From contig NZ_LBIA02000001.1 of assembly GCF_001006325.2 (NCBI RefSeq), positions 2,047,501 to 2,111,500 on the forward strand: a stretch of DNA of 64,000 nucleotides, in the 5' to 3' direction. The notes below the pieces were generated by a model, which was given only the letters and a program-made list of their open reading frames with translations, was not told the DNA's origin and searched no databases. This stretch comes from Afipia massiliensis. GTDB lineage: Bacteria; Pseudomonadota; Alphaproteobacteria; Rhizobiales; Xanthobacteraceae. Positions 54,711-63,493 of the stretch are shown here, in pieces (position 1 is the first letter of the stretch; each line of letters opens with the position of its first letter). The position numbers were made by a program, and so were the translations under genes.

Positions 54711-56204
54711 ATGTCCATCATGATGCCTGAAGCGGATCAGGCGGTGCTTGGCCGCCGCGACGAGATCGTCGCCGCTTTGCGCAAGATCGTTCCTGGCGAG
54801 GGCGTCATCGCCACGACGCGGGAAATGCAACCCTACGAGTCCGATGCGCTGACCGCCTACCGTCAGCCGCCGATGGTCGTGGTGCTGCCGGACACCACCG
54901 AGCAGGTCTCGCATGTCCTGAAATACTGCTACGATAATGGCATCAAGGTGGTGCCGCGCGGGTCAGGCACCTCACTGTCGGGTGGCTCGTTGCCGCTGGC
55001 GGACGGCGTGTTGCTGGGGCTCGGCAAGTTCAAGCGCGTGCGCGAGATCGATTTCGACAACCGGGTGGCCGTGGTCGAGCCCGGTGTCACCAACCTCGCC
55101 ATCAGCCAGGCCGTGGCGCACGAAGGCTTCTACTACGCGCCCGATCCGTCATCTCAGATCGCCTGCTCGATCGGCGGCAATGTCGCGGAGAATTCCGGCG
55201 GCGTTCACAGCCTGAAATACGGCATGACGACCAACAACGTGCTCGGCTGCGAATTCGTGCTGATCACCGGCGAGATCCTGCGGATCGGCGGCAAGGCGCC
55301 CGAGAATGACGGCTACGACCTGATGGGCATCATCAACGGCTCGGAAGGCCTGCTCGGCGTCGTCACCGAAGTGACGGTGCGCATCCTGCAGAAGCCGGAA
55401 ACCGCACGCGCGCTGATGGTAGGCTTCGCGGAGATCGAGGCCGCCGGACAATGCGTCGCCAACATCATCGGCGCCGGGATCATTCCGGGCGGCATGGAAA
55501 TGATGGACAAGAACGCCATCGTCGCTGCCGAAGCATTCGTGCACGCGGGCTACCCGCTCGATGTCGAGGCCCTGCTGATTATCGAGCTCGATGGTCCGAA
55601 GGTTGAAGTCGACGAACTGATCGAACGCGTCGAGAAGATCGCGCGCGCCTGTGGCTCGACCACCCTGCAGATCTCGAATTCAGAGCAGGAGCGGCTGCTG
55701 TTCTGGTCGGGCCGCAAGGCGGCGTTTCCGGCGGTCGGGCGGCTCTCGCCGGATTATCTCTGCATGGACGGCACCATTCCGCGCGGCAAGCTGCCGGAAG
55801 CGCTGGCCGGCATCCGCGACCTGTCCGAGAAATACGGCCTGCGCGTCGCCAACGTCTTCCACGCGGGCGACGGCAACCTTCATCCGCTCATTCTGTACGA
55901 TGCCAACATCGCCGAAGAGATGGACAAGGCCGAGGCCTTCGGCGCGGACATCCTGCGCCTGTGCGTCAAGCTCGGCGGCGTGCTGACCGGCGAACATGGT
56001 GTCGGCGTCGAAAAGCGCGACCTGATGCCGGAAATGTTCAGCGACATCGATCTCGCGCAGCAGCAGCGGCTGAAGTGTGCGTTCGATACGCAAGGACTGC
56101 TCAATCCCGGCAAGGTGTTTCCGACGCTGCATCGCTGCGCCGAACTCGGACGGGTTCATGTCCACGGCGGCAAGCTCGCGTTTCCGGACATTCCGAGATT
56201 CTGA
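54711..56204 (+). CDS. glcD: Glycolate oxidase subunit GlcD (FAD-linked)
   Basis: 497 residues. FAD-binding PCMH domain: KVVPRGSGTSLSGGSLPLAD, NRVAVVEPGVTNLAISQAVA, GGNVAENSGGVHSLKYGMTT. The FAD-oxidase carboxyl domain contains VANVFHAGDGNLHPLILYD and LTGEHGVGVEKRDLM. It oxidises glycolate, a photorespiratory product in autotrophs, to glyoxylate with GlcE and GlcF. A repeat of family A/B type separates it from glcE. Confidence 0.93.
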   Translation: MSIMMPEADQAVLGRRDEIVAALRKIVPGEGVIATTREMQPYESDALTAYRQPPMVVVLPDTTEQVSHVLKYCYDNGIKVVPRGSGTSLSGGSLPLADGVLLGLGKFKRVREIDFDNRVAVVEPGVTNLAISQAVAHEGFYYAPDPSSQIACSIGGNVAENSGGVHSLKYGMTTNNVLGCEFVLITGEILRIGGKAPENDGYDLMGIINGSEGLLGVVTEVTVRILQKPETARALMVGFAEIEAAGQCVANIIGAGIIPGGMEMMDKNAIVAAEAFVHAGYPLDVEALLIIELDGPKVEVDELIERVEKIARACGSTTLQISNSEQERLLFWSGRKAAFPAVGRLSPDYLCMDGTIPRGKLPEALAGIRDLSEKYGLRVANVFHAGDGNLHPLILYDANIAEEMDKAEAFGADILRLCVKLGGVLTGEHGVGVEKRDLMPEMFSDIDLAQQQRLKCAFDTQGLLNPGKVFPTLHRCAELGRVHVHGGKLAFPDIPRF

Positions 56205-56239
56205 TGTCAGGCACCTTGGCCGGCCAGATGCTCTGGATG

Positions 56240-56325
56240 GTCATTGCCGGGCGTGACCCGGCAATCCATCGCTTCAGTCACTTTTCATTTTTGATGGATG
56301 CGCGGGTCAAGCCCGCGCATGACGA
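56240..56325. repeat. Palindromic repeat between glcD and glcE
   Basis: GTCATTGCCGGGCGTGACCC ... GCAATCCATCG, then GATGGATGCGCGGGTCAAGC ... GCGCATGACGA. It has family A architecture with diverged arms. It interrupts the glc operon without breaking a gene. Confidence 0.7.
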
Positions 56326-56364
56326 GCAGAAAATGCTTGTTGATACGGATAAAGGGCCGTCGGC

Positions 56365-57597
56365 GTGGATACGTTGAAAGTACGTGATGCGAAAGATGTA
56401 GAGCAGGCGGTGCGCGATGCGCTCGCTGCCGAGCAGCCGTTGGAGGTCGTCGGCCACGGCAGCAAGCGATTGATCGGCCTGCCGATGGCGACCAATGCGG
56501 TGCTCGATCTGTCGGCGCTCAACGCCGTCACGTCCTACGAGCCCAATGAGCTGATCGTCACCGTTCAGGCCGGCGCGCCAATGGCCGATCTGCTCTCGCT
56601 GATCGATTCCAAGAACCAGCAATTCGCATTCGACCCGATGGACACCTCGGTGCTTCTGGGAACGCCGCGCGACGCCGGCACCGTCGGCGGCATGATCGCC
56701 GCAGGTCTGGCCGGTCCACGGCGGATCAAGGCCGGCGGCGCGCGCGATCATCTGCTCGGCGCCAATGCCGTCTCTGGATTCGGGGAGTCATTCAAGACCG
56801 GCGGCAAGGTGGTGAAGAACGTCACGGGTTACGACCTCTGCAAGCTGCTGGCGGGATCGTGGGGCACGTTGTCGGTGATGACCGAGGTGACGCTCAAGGT
56901 GATGCCCAAGGCGGAAACCGAGCGCACGCTGGTGCTGCGCGGCCTCGATGACGTTGCGGCGAACCGGGCAATGACCATGGCGCTTGGATCTCCCTATGAC
57001 GTATCGGGCGTGGCGCACCTTCCGGCATCGATCTTCCGGGCTGCAGGCGGGGCGCTGTCCGGTCTTGGCGAATCCCGTCAGTCGGTGACGCTGATCCGGC
57101 TCGAGGGCATCGGCGCCTCGGCCTCCCATCGTGCGGGGTCGGTGAGCCAGGCGCTCGCCGCGTTCGGGGCCGCGGAAATGATAGAGGACGAGGTGTCCGC
57201 ATCGGTCTGGGCCTCGATTCGCGATGTGACGCCGTTTGCGGCGTCAGGCTCGCTGGGCGCATGGCCGGTGTGGCGGATCGTCTGCCCGCCGGCTTCCGGC
57301 GGCGCGTTCGGTCAGGCGCTGGCGCGCGAGACCGGCGGCGACGTGATCTACGACTGGGGCGGCGGGCTGATCTGGGCGGCGCTGCCTCCGGCGATGGACG
57401 CCCATGCCGCTTTGCTGCGGGAGCGCCTGAAACCCGTGGGCGGCCACGCCACGCTGCTTCGCGCCACCGATCAGGTGCGCAATACCGTCGATGTTTTCCA
57501 CCCGCAGGAGGCGGGCGTCGCGGCGCTGGGTCTGCGCGTCAAGGCCAGCTTCGACCCCCGCAATATCCTGAACCGCGGCCGGATGGTGCGCGCATGA
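56365..57597 (+). CDS. glcE: Glycolate oxidase subunit GlcE (FAD-binding)
   Basis: 410 residues from GTG 56365 (VDTLKVRDAKDVEQAVRDAL). FAD domain: LEVVGHGSKRLIGLP, AVTSYEPNELIVTVQAGAPM, GTVGGMIAAGLAGPRRIKAG, GGKVVKNVTGYDLCKLLAGS. The carboxyl end has HPQEAGVAALGLRVKASFDP RNILN (the FAD-oxidase tail). glcF starts 19 bp after its stop. Confidence 0.92.
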   Translation: MDTLKVRDAKDVEQAVRDALAAEQPLEVVGHGSKRLIGLPMATNAVLDLSALNAVTSYEPNELIVTVQAGAPMADLLSLIDSKNQQFAFDPMDTSVLLGTPRDAGTVGGMIAAGLAGPRRIKAGGARDHLLGANAVSGFGESFKTGGKVVKNVTGYDLCKLLAGSWGTLSVMTEVTLKVMPKAETERTLVLRGLDDVAANRAMTMALGSPYDVSGVAHLPASIFRAAGGALSGLGESRQSVTLIRLEGIGASASHRAGSVSQALAAFGAAEMIEDEVSASVWASIRDVTPFAASGSLGAWPVWRIVCPPASGGAFGQALARETGGDVIYDWGGGLIWAALPPAMDAHAALLRERLKPVGGHATLLRATDQVRNTVDVFHPQEAGVAALGLRVKASFDPRNILNRGRMVRA

Positions 57598-57615
57598 TCC
57601 GGAACCGGTGACGTC

Positions 57616-58983
57616 ATGAAGACCGAATTTTCCCTCGCCCAGCTTGCCGATCCCGACATTCGCGAAGCCGACAAGATCCTGCGCGCCTGCGTGCATTGCG
57701 GATTCTGCACCGCGACCTGTCCGACCTACGTCCTGCTCGGCGACGAACTCGATAGTCCGCGCGGCCGGATCTACCTGATCAAGGACATGCTCGAGAACGA
57801 CCGCAAGCCGACACAGGAGGTGGTCAAGCATATCGATCGGTGCCTGTCGTGCCTGGCCTGCATGACCACCTGTCCGTCGGGGGTGAACTACATGCACCTG
57901 GTCGATCAGGCGCGGGTAAAGGTCGAAGACGAGTATTCAAGGCCGCTGTCCGAGCGATTTCTGCGCGGCATCCTCGCGCAGGTCCTGCCGCGTCCCGGCC
58001 TGTTTCGCGCCAGCATGATCGCGGCCCGGCTGGCCCGGCCGTTCGCGGCGTTGCTGCCGGCCTTGCCCCAAGGCCAGACCACGCCGACATTCTTCGAGCG
58101 GCTGCGTGCGATGCTTGCGCTCGCGCCAGGACGATTGCCGCCGCCGGGGCCGTCCGGTGGCACGGTCTTCCCCGCCGAGGGCCGGAGGCGCGGCCGTGTC
58201 GCGTTGTTGCAGGGCTGCGCCCAGCAGGTTCTTTCGCCGGGGATCAATCAGGCGGCGATCCGGATGCTGACCCGCAACGGCATCGAGGTCGTGCTGGTGG
58301 CGGATGAGCAGTGCTGCGGCTCGCTGACCCATCACATGGGCCGCGACCGCGATGCGCTGACGCGTGCGCGGGCGAACATTGAGGTGTGGACAAACGAGAT
58401 CGACCGGAACGGTCTCGACGCCATCCTCGTGACCACGTCGGGATGCGGGACGACCATCAAGGACTATGGCTACATGCTGCGCGAAGACGCGGCCTTTGCA
58501 GCAAAAGCCGCACGTATTTCGGCTCTTGCGAAGGATGTGACCGAGTACGTCGCGGGCATCGAGATCGCGTGGCCGCAAAGCAAAAACGATCTCGTCGTCG
58601 CGTATCACTCCGCATGTTCGTTACAGCACGGACAGAAAATCACGCAGCTTCCGAAAGAATTGCTTTCCAAGAGCGGATTCGTGGTGAAAGATGTGCCTGA
58701 GAGTCATCTGTGTTGCGGTTCGGCGGGAACGTACAACATCCTCCAGCCCGACATTGCGAGGCGACTGCGCGAACGGAAGATCGCCAACATCGCATCGACG
58801 AAGCCGGACGTTATCTCCGCCGGTAACATCGGTTGCATGGTGCAGATAGGCTCGGTGGAAAGTGCCGATGGAACGTCAGTCCCTGTGGTGCATACGATTG
58901 AACTGCTCGATTGGGCGACAGGCGGGCCTCGGCCGGATTTGTTGATGGGATCAATGAAGGGCCCCCACGTTGGGAGAGCTTGA
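57616..58983 (+). CDS. glcF: Glycolate oxidase iron-sulfur subunit GlcF
   Basis: 455 residues. Two 4Fe-4S clusters at the amino end: CVHCGFCTATCPTY and CLSCLACMTTCPSGVNY. Two CCG-type domains follow (ALLQGCAQQVLSPGINQ; DEQCCGSLTHHMG; TTSGCGTTIKDYG; ESHLCCGSAGTYNILQP). It passes electrons from GlcDE to the quinone pool. It closes the glcD-glcE-glcF set. Confidence 0.93.
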   Translation: MKTEFSLAQLADPDIREADKILRACVHCGFCTATCPTYVLLGDELDSPRGRIYLIKDMLENDRKPTQEVVKHIDRCLSCLACMTTCPSGVNYMHLVDQARVKVEDEYSRPLSERFLRGILAQVLPRPGLFRASMIAARLARPFAALLPALPQGQTTPTFFERLRAMLALAPGRLPPPGPSGGTVFPAEGRRRGRVALLQGCAQQVLSPGINQAAIRMLTRNGIEVVLVADEQCCGSLTHHMGRDRDALTRARANIEVWTNEIDRNGLDAILVTTSGCGTTIKDYGYMLREDAAFAAKAARISALAKDVTEYVAGIEIAWPQSKNDLVVAYHSACSLQHGQKITQLPKELLSKSGFVVKDVPESHLCCGSAGTYNILQPDIARRLRERKIANIASTKPDVISAGNIGCMVQIGSVESADGTSVPVVHTIELLDWATGGPRPDLLMGSMKGPHVGRA

Positions 58984-59025
58984 GCGCCGGTGCAACGTGT
59001 GGCTGGCGGTAACAGGAGGACCACA

Positions 59026-59430
59026 ATGGCTAAGGCAAAGAAGAAGAAATCGAAGGCCAAAAAAGCTAAAAAGCTGATGGCGAAGAAGAGCGCCAAGAAA
59101 GTTTCCAAGAAGGCTGCGAAGAAGAAGTCAGCGAAAAAATCCGCCAAGAAGTCGGCGAAAAAGGCCGTGAAAAAGTCCGCCAAGAAGGCTTCCAAGAAAG
59201 CTGCGAAGAAGTCGGCAAAGAAATCGGCGAAGAAATCATCCGCAAAAAAGGCCACTCCGAAAAAGAAGGCCGCTCCCAAAAAGGCCGCCAGGAAGCGCGC
59301 TCCGAAGCCTGCTCCCGCCCCGGCACCCGAGCCGGCTCCTGCCGAATCGAGCTGGTCCAGCCCGGCTCCGGCATCAACTCCCAGCTGGTCGTCGGGCTTC
59401 GGCTCCGGCAACGACGACAGCAACAATTGA
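59026..59430 (+). CDS. Lysine-rich histone-H1-like protein
   Basis: 134 residues from ATG 59026, with AGGAGG at ideal distance; an earlier in-frame start at 58990 is not supported. Residues 2-100 are repeats of the type KKSAKKSAKK, ending in a Pro/Ala segment and a tail of Ser-Gly-Asn (SSGFGSGNDDSNN). Such proteins bind DNA by charge and may help organise the nucleoid. Repeats of this kind vary in length between strains. It has its own terminator. Confidence 0.8.
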   Translation: MAKAKKKKSKAKKAKKLMAKKSAKKVSKKAAKKKSAKKSAKKSAKKAVKKSAKKASKKAAKKSAKKSAKKSSAKKATPKKKAAPKKAARKRAPKPAPAPAPEPAPAESSWSSPAPASTPSWSSGFGSGNDDSNN

Positions 59431-59472
59431 GGTCGGGCGCCTGCTTCGGCAGGTGCGCTGCATTCCTCCCGC

Positions 59473-59502
59473 AAAGCCGCAGCGCAGATCGCTGCGGCTT
59501 TT
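59473..59502 (+). terminator. Rho-independent terminator after the histone-like gene
   Basis: AAAGCCGCAGCG (59473-59484), loop CAGAT, CGCTGCGGCTTTT (59490-59502), followed by GTCGTTTT. Confidence 0.88.
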
Positions 59503-59837
59503 GTCGTTTTGGGACCCCCCGGGAGGTCGAATCACACCGGCACCGGACAATTTCCTGCGGTATCGAGGGCCTGACTTGATCGCCATTGGGGATCGAACCC
59601 GTCGCGCATTCAATTGGGGCCGAAATTTGTTGTTGGAATGCAACACTGCGGCAGAACCGCATTCACAGGGCTTGAAACGCCTAAAAAGGCGGCAATTGCT
59701 TGGGTTTTTTGCTTCACGCACATGAATTTGGCCACCACTGTGGGGGCACGAAATTGAATTCCACGCAGTCGATTTGCGCTTGTCATTCGGACCTTCGGCA
59801 ATCGGACTGGATTTTTTAAACGATGATGGGGATCGTC
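59503..59837. other. Porin leader and promoter region, no gene
   Basis: About 330 bp between the terminator and the porin start. Contains AT-rich patches (for example near 59800-59820, GGATTTTTTAAACGATG) that may include promoter elements. No ORF or RNA gene is supported. Confidence 0.5.
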
Positions 59838-60827
59838 ATGAAGAAAGTAAGTTTGTCCGTTGCAGCAGTCACCGTTGCGATGGGTCTGGGTTCGGCATCG
59901 GCAGCCGATCTCGGCAAGGTCTACACCAAGGCTCCGGCACCGATTGTCGTGTCGCCTTGGGATGTCGCCTTCGGCGCGTCGATCGCGAGCAATTATGTGT
60001 TCCGCGGCATCACGCAGTCGAACAAGAATGCTTCGGTCGCCGCTTACTTCGAGCCGCGCTACAACATCAACCCGAACCTGCAGCTCTACGCCGGTGTCGG
60101 CGGTGCGAGCATCTCTTTCACCAACCGCGCTGCTGCTGAAATCGACGTCTACGCCGGTATCCGCCCGACCTTCGGCGCCCTCGCATTCGACTTCGGTGTG
60201 TTCGGTTATCTGTATCCAGGCGGGCAGTGCACCGATGGCCAGCTCGGCGGTGGCCTTGTTTGCCCGGTCGGCGCGAACGCCGTTCTTCCCAGTCTGAACG
60301 CCCTCAAGGGTGACGTCAGCTTCTATGAAGTCTACGGCAAGGTGAACTACACCTTTAACGACTACTTCGCGATGGGCGGCAACGTGTTCTACTCGCCGAA
60401 CTTCCTGAACTCCGGCGCTGACGGCACCTACGCTTCGATCACCGGTAAGCTGACTGCACCGGGCACCTTCTTCGGCACCAGCGGCATCGGCGCCTACGTG
60501 TCGGGTGAATTCGGCCGCCAGTGGCTCGGCACCACCGACTCGTTCTACTCGCTTGCAATCGCACTGGGACCTAACGGCATCGACTATGCCGATTACAACA
60601 CCTGGAACGTGGGCGTCGGCTTCACCTACAAGGTCTTCACTCTCGACCTGCGCTACTCTGGCACTGATCTCTCGAAGGCCAATTGTAACGCCTTCACTGG
60701 CGACTTCACCGCTCAGCAGACTGGCTCGTTCAGCCCGATCAATCCGGGCGGGTTCGGCTCCAAGTGGTGCGGCGATCAGTTCATCGCCAAGCTCTCGGCC
60801 GACGTGACCCTCGGCGCTCTGAAGTAA
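59838..60827 (+). CDS. TorF-family putative porin (TIGR02001)
   Basis: 329 residues from ATG 59838 (MKKVSLSVAAVTVAMGLG); ATG 59823 adds five residues. A signal peptide ends SASAADLG. Typical strands of the family: VAFGASIASNYVFRGITQSN, AAEIDVYAGIRPTFGALAFD, ALKGDVSFYEVYGKVNYTFN. The final strand ends in TLGALK without a terminal aromatic residue. It probably forms an outer-membrane beta-barrel; the solute is unknown. A strong terminator follows. Confidence 0.88.
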   Translation: MKKVSLSVAAVTVAMGLGSASAADLGKVYTKAPAPIVVSPWDVAFGASIASNYVFRGITQSNKNASVAAYFEPRYNINPNLQLYAGVGGASISFTNRAAAEIDVYAGIRPTFGALAFDFGVFGYLYPGGQCTDGQLGGGLVCPVGANAVLPSLNALKGDVSFYEVYGKVNYTFNDYFAMGGNVFYSPNFLNSGADGTYASITGKLTAPGTFFGTSGIGAYVSGEFGRQWLGTTDSFYSLAIALGPNGIDYADYNTWNVGVGFTYKVFTLDLRYSGTDLSKANCNAFTGDFTAQQTGSFSPINPGGFGSKWCGDQFIAKLSADVTLGALK

Positions 60828-60848
60828 TCTTTCTCATTTGAAGGTCTA

Positions 60849-60878
60849 AGGGCGGCAGAGAAATCTGCCGCCCTTTTT
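60849..60878 (+). terminator. Rho-independent terminator after the porin gene
   Basis: AGGGCGGCAGA (60849-60859), loop GAAA, TCTGCCGCCCT (60864-60874), then TTTT. Confidence 0.92.
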
Positions 60879-60993
60879 CTTTGAGTCCGGTTGTGCTGAT
60901 TCTCGCCGGAGCGCTGCTGCTGGCAGCGTTCGCCTTGGTCTGGCACCGCCGGGGCGGCGCGAACCATGGCCGCAACACTGGCTCAAGGATGGA

Positions 60994-62742
60994 TCACGTC
61001 ACTGTCGCGGGCCGCTCGCTATCGCCAAGCGTGAACTGCTCGCCGGATCGCACCAGCGACACCTCGCGCTGATGGAATGCTTCGAGCGTGCTGCGGTGCC
61101 CGATCGAGACGATGGTGGTCTGTGGCAGCTTCTCCGCGATCAGGCGATAGAGCAGCGCCTCGGACGGTTCATCCAGTGACGCGGTGGCTTCATCAAGGAA
61201 CAGATATTGCGGCGTGTGCAATAGCGCGCGTGCGATGCCGAGCCGCTGCTGTTCGCCCAGCGACAGCGTCCTGTTCCAGTGTCCCTCCTCGTCAAGCCGC
61301 GCCGCCAGCGCGGGCAGACCGACGAGCTTCAGGACATCGCCGAGCTGGGCCGCGCTGTAGGTATCGTCCTTCGAGGGATAGGTGATTGCCGACGCAAGCG
61401 AGCCGACCGGAAAATAAGGCCGTTGCGGCAGCATCATCAGCGACGCGCCCTTCGGAATCGAAATCGCGCCCTTGCCGAATGGCCAGATCCCGGCGATGGC
61501 GCGGAACAGGGTGGATTTGCCCGAGCCCGAAGGACCTGTGACCAGCGTGCGTTCGCCGCTTCGCAGCTTGAAGCCGGAGGTTTGCACCAAGGGCTTCCCG
61601 TTCGGCAACGTAAGCAGCAGATCGTCCAGCGCGATAACGCCCGAGTCCGGTGTGGCGACAGGCTGGATCGAGCCGGGGCTGACCGCGAGCGCCTTGGCCG
61701 CGTCGATTCCGGCCTCGAAGCCGTTGAGGCGGGCGACCACGGCCTGCCATTCGGCGAGGGTGCGATAGGTCGAGATGAAGAACGACAACGCGCCCTGCAC
61801 GCTGCCGAAGGCGGACGCGGTCTGCATCATGCCGCCGAGCTGCATCTTGTTGGCGAAGTAGGCCGGCGCGACGAGGATGTAGGGAAAGATCACCGAAGCC
61901 TGCGAGTAGCTCGCGGTGAACGCCGTTATCTTCTTGGTACGGCTCATGATGCCGAGCCAGTTCTCGACCACGAATCCGAACCGCGTCAGCAGGCGCTGGC
62001 GCTCGGCGGTGTCGCCGTCAAGCAGCGCGATCTGTTCGGAATTTTCGCGAACCCGCACCAGATTGAAGCGGAAATCCGCCTCGTATTTCTGTTGCCTGAA
62101 ATCCAGTCCGACCAGCGGGTGCCCGATCAGATGCGTCAGCCATGTGCCGAGCGCCGCATAGATCAGAGCGCCCCAGACCATGTAGCCCGGAATATTGATG
62201 TCCTGGCCGAACAGATGCAGCGGGGCTGCGCTCGACAGCGTCCAGAGGATCACGACGAACGAGACCAGTGTGACGATGGCGTTCAACAGGCCGACGCCGA
62301 TGTTCAGCGTGCGGTCCACGAACAGCTTGACGTCGTCGGTGATGCGCTGGTCGGGATTGTCCGCGGCGTCGCCCTGAAGCTGCATCCGGTAATGGGTGGC
62401 GTGGCTGAGCCATTCGCCGAGGTAGCGTTCGGTCATCCATTTGCGCCAGCGGATCTGCAGCCACTGGTTCAGGTAGAGCTGATAGACCGCGATGATGATG
62501 AAGATCGTGACGATGACCGTGAAGTAGATGATCTCGGAGACGAAGCTCTCCCAGTTGCGTTCCTGAAGCGCGTTGTAGAAGCGGTTGTTCCACGAGTTCA
62601 GCAGCACGTTGATGCCGACGGTCGCGAGTTCGATCACGATCACCGCGGTCAGCAAGGCGAGACCGGCCCATTTGTCGTCGGAGCGGAAATAGGGTGCAGC
62701 AATCCGCCACACCGTTTTGAGCGTCGAGCCAATACCGTTCAC
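60994..62742 (-). CDS. SbmA/BacA-like ABC transporter with fused ATPase (YddA/BclA-type)
   Basis: 582 residues from GTG 62742, with AAGGAG nine bases upstream. About six transmembrane helices (residues 25-320; VIVIELATVGINVLLNSWNN, IIYFTVIVTIFIIIAVYQL) match the SbmA/BacA fold: RWRKWMTERYLGEWL, NPDQRITDDVKLF. The carboxyl ATPase has Walker A GPSGSGKSTLFRA, signature LSLGEQQRLGIARAL and Walker B YLFLDEATASLD. In bradyrhizobia, BclA of this build imports peptides, is tied to nodule peptide tolerance, and affects very-long-chain lipids. This homologue's role is inferred. Confidence 0.87.
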   Translation of the reverse strand: MNGIGSTLKTVWRIAAPYFRSDDKWAGLALLTAVIVIELATVGINVLLNSWNNRFYNALQERNWESFVSEIIYFTVIVTIFIIIAVYQLYLNQWLQIRWRKWMTERYLGEWLSHATHYRMQLQGDAADNPDQRITDDVKLFVDRTLNIGVGLLNAIVTLVSFVVILWTLSSAAPLHLFGQDINIPGYMVWGALIYAALGTWLTHLIGHPLVGLDFRQQKYEADFRFNLVRVRENSEQIALLDGDTAERQRLLTRFGFVVENWLGIMSRTKKITAFTASYSQASVIFPYILVAPAYFANKMQLGGMMQTASAFGSVQGALSFFISTYRTLAEWQAVVARLNGFEAGIDAAKALAVSPGSIQPVATPDSGVIALDDLLLTLPNGKPLVQTSGFKLRSGERTLVTGPSGSGKSTLFRAIAGIWPFGKGAISIPKGASLMMLPQRPYFPVGSLASAITYPSKDDTYSAAQLGDVLKLVGLPALAARLDEEGHWNRTLSLGEQQRLGIARALLHTPQYLFLDEATASLDEPSEALLYRLIAEKLPQTTIVSIGHRSTLEAFHQREVSLVRSGEQFTLGDSERPATVT

Positions 62743-63084
62743 AGAAAAATTCTCCTTGAAAGAGCCGTAAGGTTCTGAGATTTCGCGAGAAATGTCTCTC
62801 TACCTGAAAGTGGAAAAACGTCGGATCTGCGGCATGTCGTCTATCATGCGGTGCTCACTCCTAGCATGCTGCCGACAGCGGGAGACTGGCGGGCCGTTGA
62901 GCGGCATTGTGAGTATATTGGGGCCTGGGTCCGCGCGCTCACCGTTCTCATCACACGCTTGTGCTCTCCAGCTTGCAGACGCGCCGACCCGGCGGTGCGA
63001 GATCAGTTTAGGCCGCGCGCGCACTGGAAAATTCAGGTGCAAACGTCTAGAACCGCGCGCGGTTGAAATCTTCCTGAGGTCACC
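62743..63084. other. Intergenic stretch with no supported gene
   Basis: This contains the divergent promoters of the transporter and the secreted protein. No palindrome with clear regulator type was seen. Open frames here are short and lack ribosome binding sites. Confidence 0.5.
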
Positions 63085-63489
63085 ATGACGGTTCTGCGAC
63101 ACGCCATCGTCGGTCTTGCTTTCGCGGCCAGCATCATTGGACTTGCACCGGCCCAAGCCGCCAGTGAATTTCCGTTCGGACTGGAAATGACTCTCGAGGC
63201 CCGCCCGCAGCCGGGATCGAAGAAAATTCCGACGCTTGAGATCGGTGACAACGGTGAAGCCACACTGGATTTGTGGTGCAAGGCGGGCAAGGGGCAGTTC
63301 TCGGTGGCCAACGACACCGTTATCTTCGTCCCCGGCGCGATGGAAGATCGCGGCTGTACGCCCGAGCGCGCACAGGCTGACGATGCGCTGCTGAATGCGC
63401 TCGGCGCGGCGGCGACCTGGAAACGGCAGGGCGATTTCATTTCGTTCATCGGTGCGACGACATTGCGGTTCCGGCTGAGTACGAACTGA
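63085..63489 (+). CDS. Small secreted protein (META/HslJ-like)
   Basis: 134 residues with a signal peptide (cleavage near APAQAASE). The mature part, with strands such as TLEIGDNGEATLDLWC, KGQFSVANDTVIFVPGAMED and RQGDFISFIGATTLRFRL, resembles META-type domains of HslJ. The assignment is tentative. It is convergent with the FAD oxidoreductase gene, whose stop is five bases away. Confidence 0.6.
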   Translation: MTVLRHAIVGLAFAASIIGLAPAQAASEFPFGLEMTLEARPQPGSKKIPTLEIGDNGEATLDLWCKAGKGQFSVANDTVIFVPGAMEDRGCTPERAQADDALLNALGAAATWKRQGDFISFIGATTLRFRLSTN

Positions 63490-63493
63490 GCAG

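Noticed and set aside
60881-61072. Possible small membrane protein after the porin
   Set aside because: Needs a TTG start inside the terminator tail, has no ribosome binding site and overlaps the 3' end of the transporter gene.
61279-62778. 499-codon open frame antisense to the BacA-like transporter
   Set aside because: Shadow frame; the opposite strand has Walker A, Walker B and signature motifs and a good ribosome binding site.
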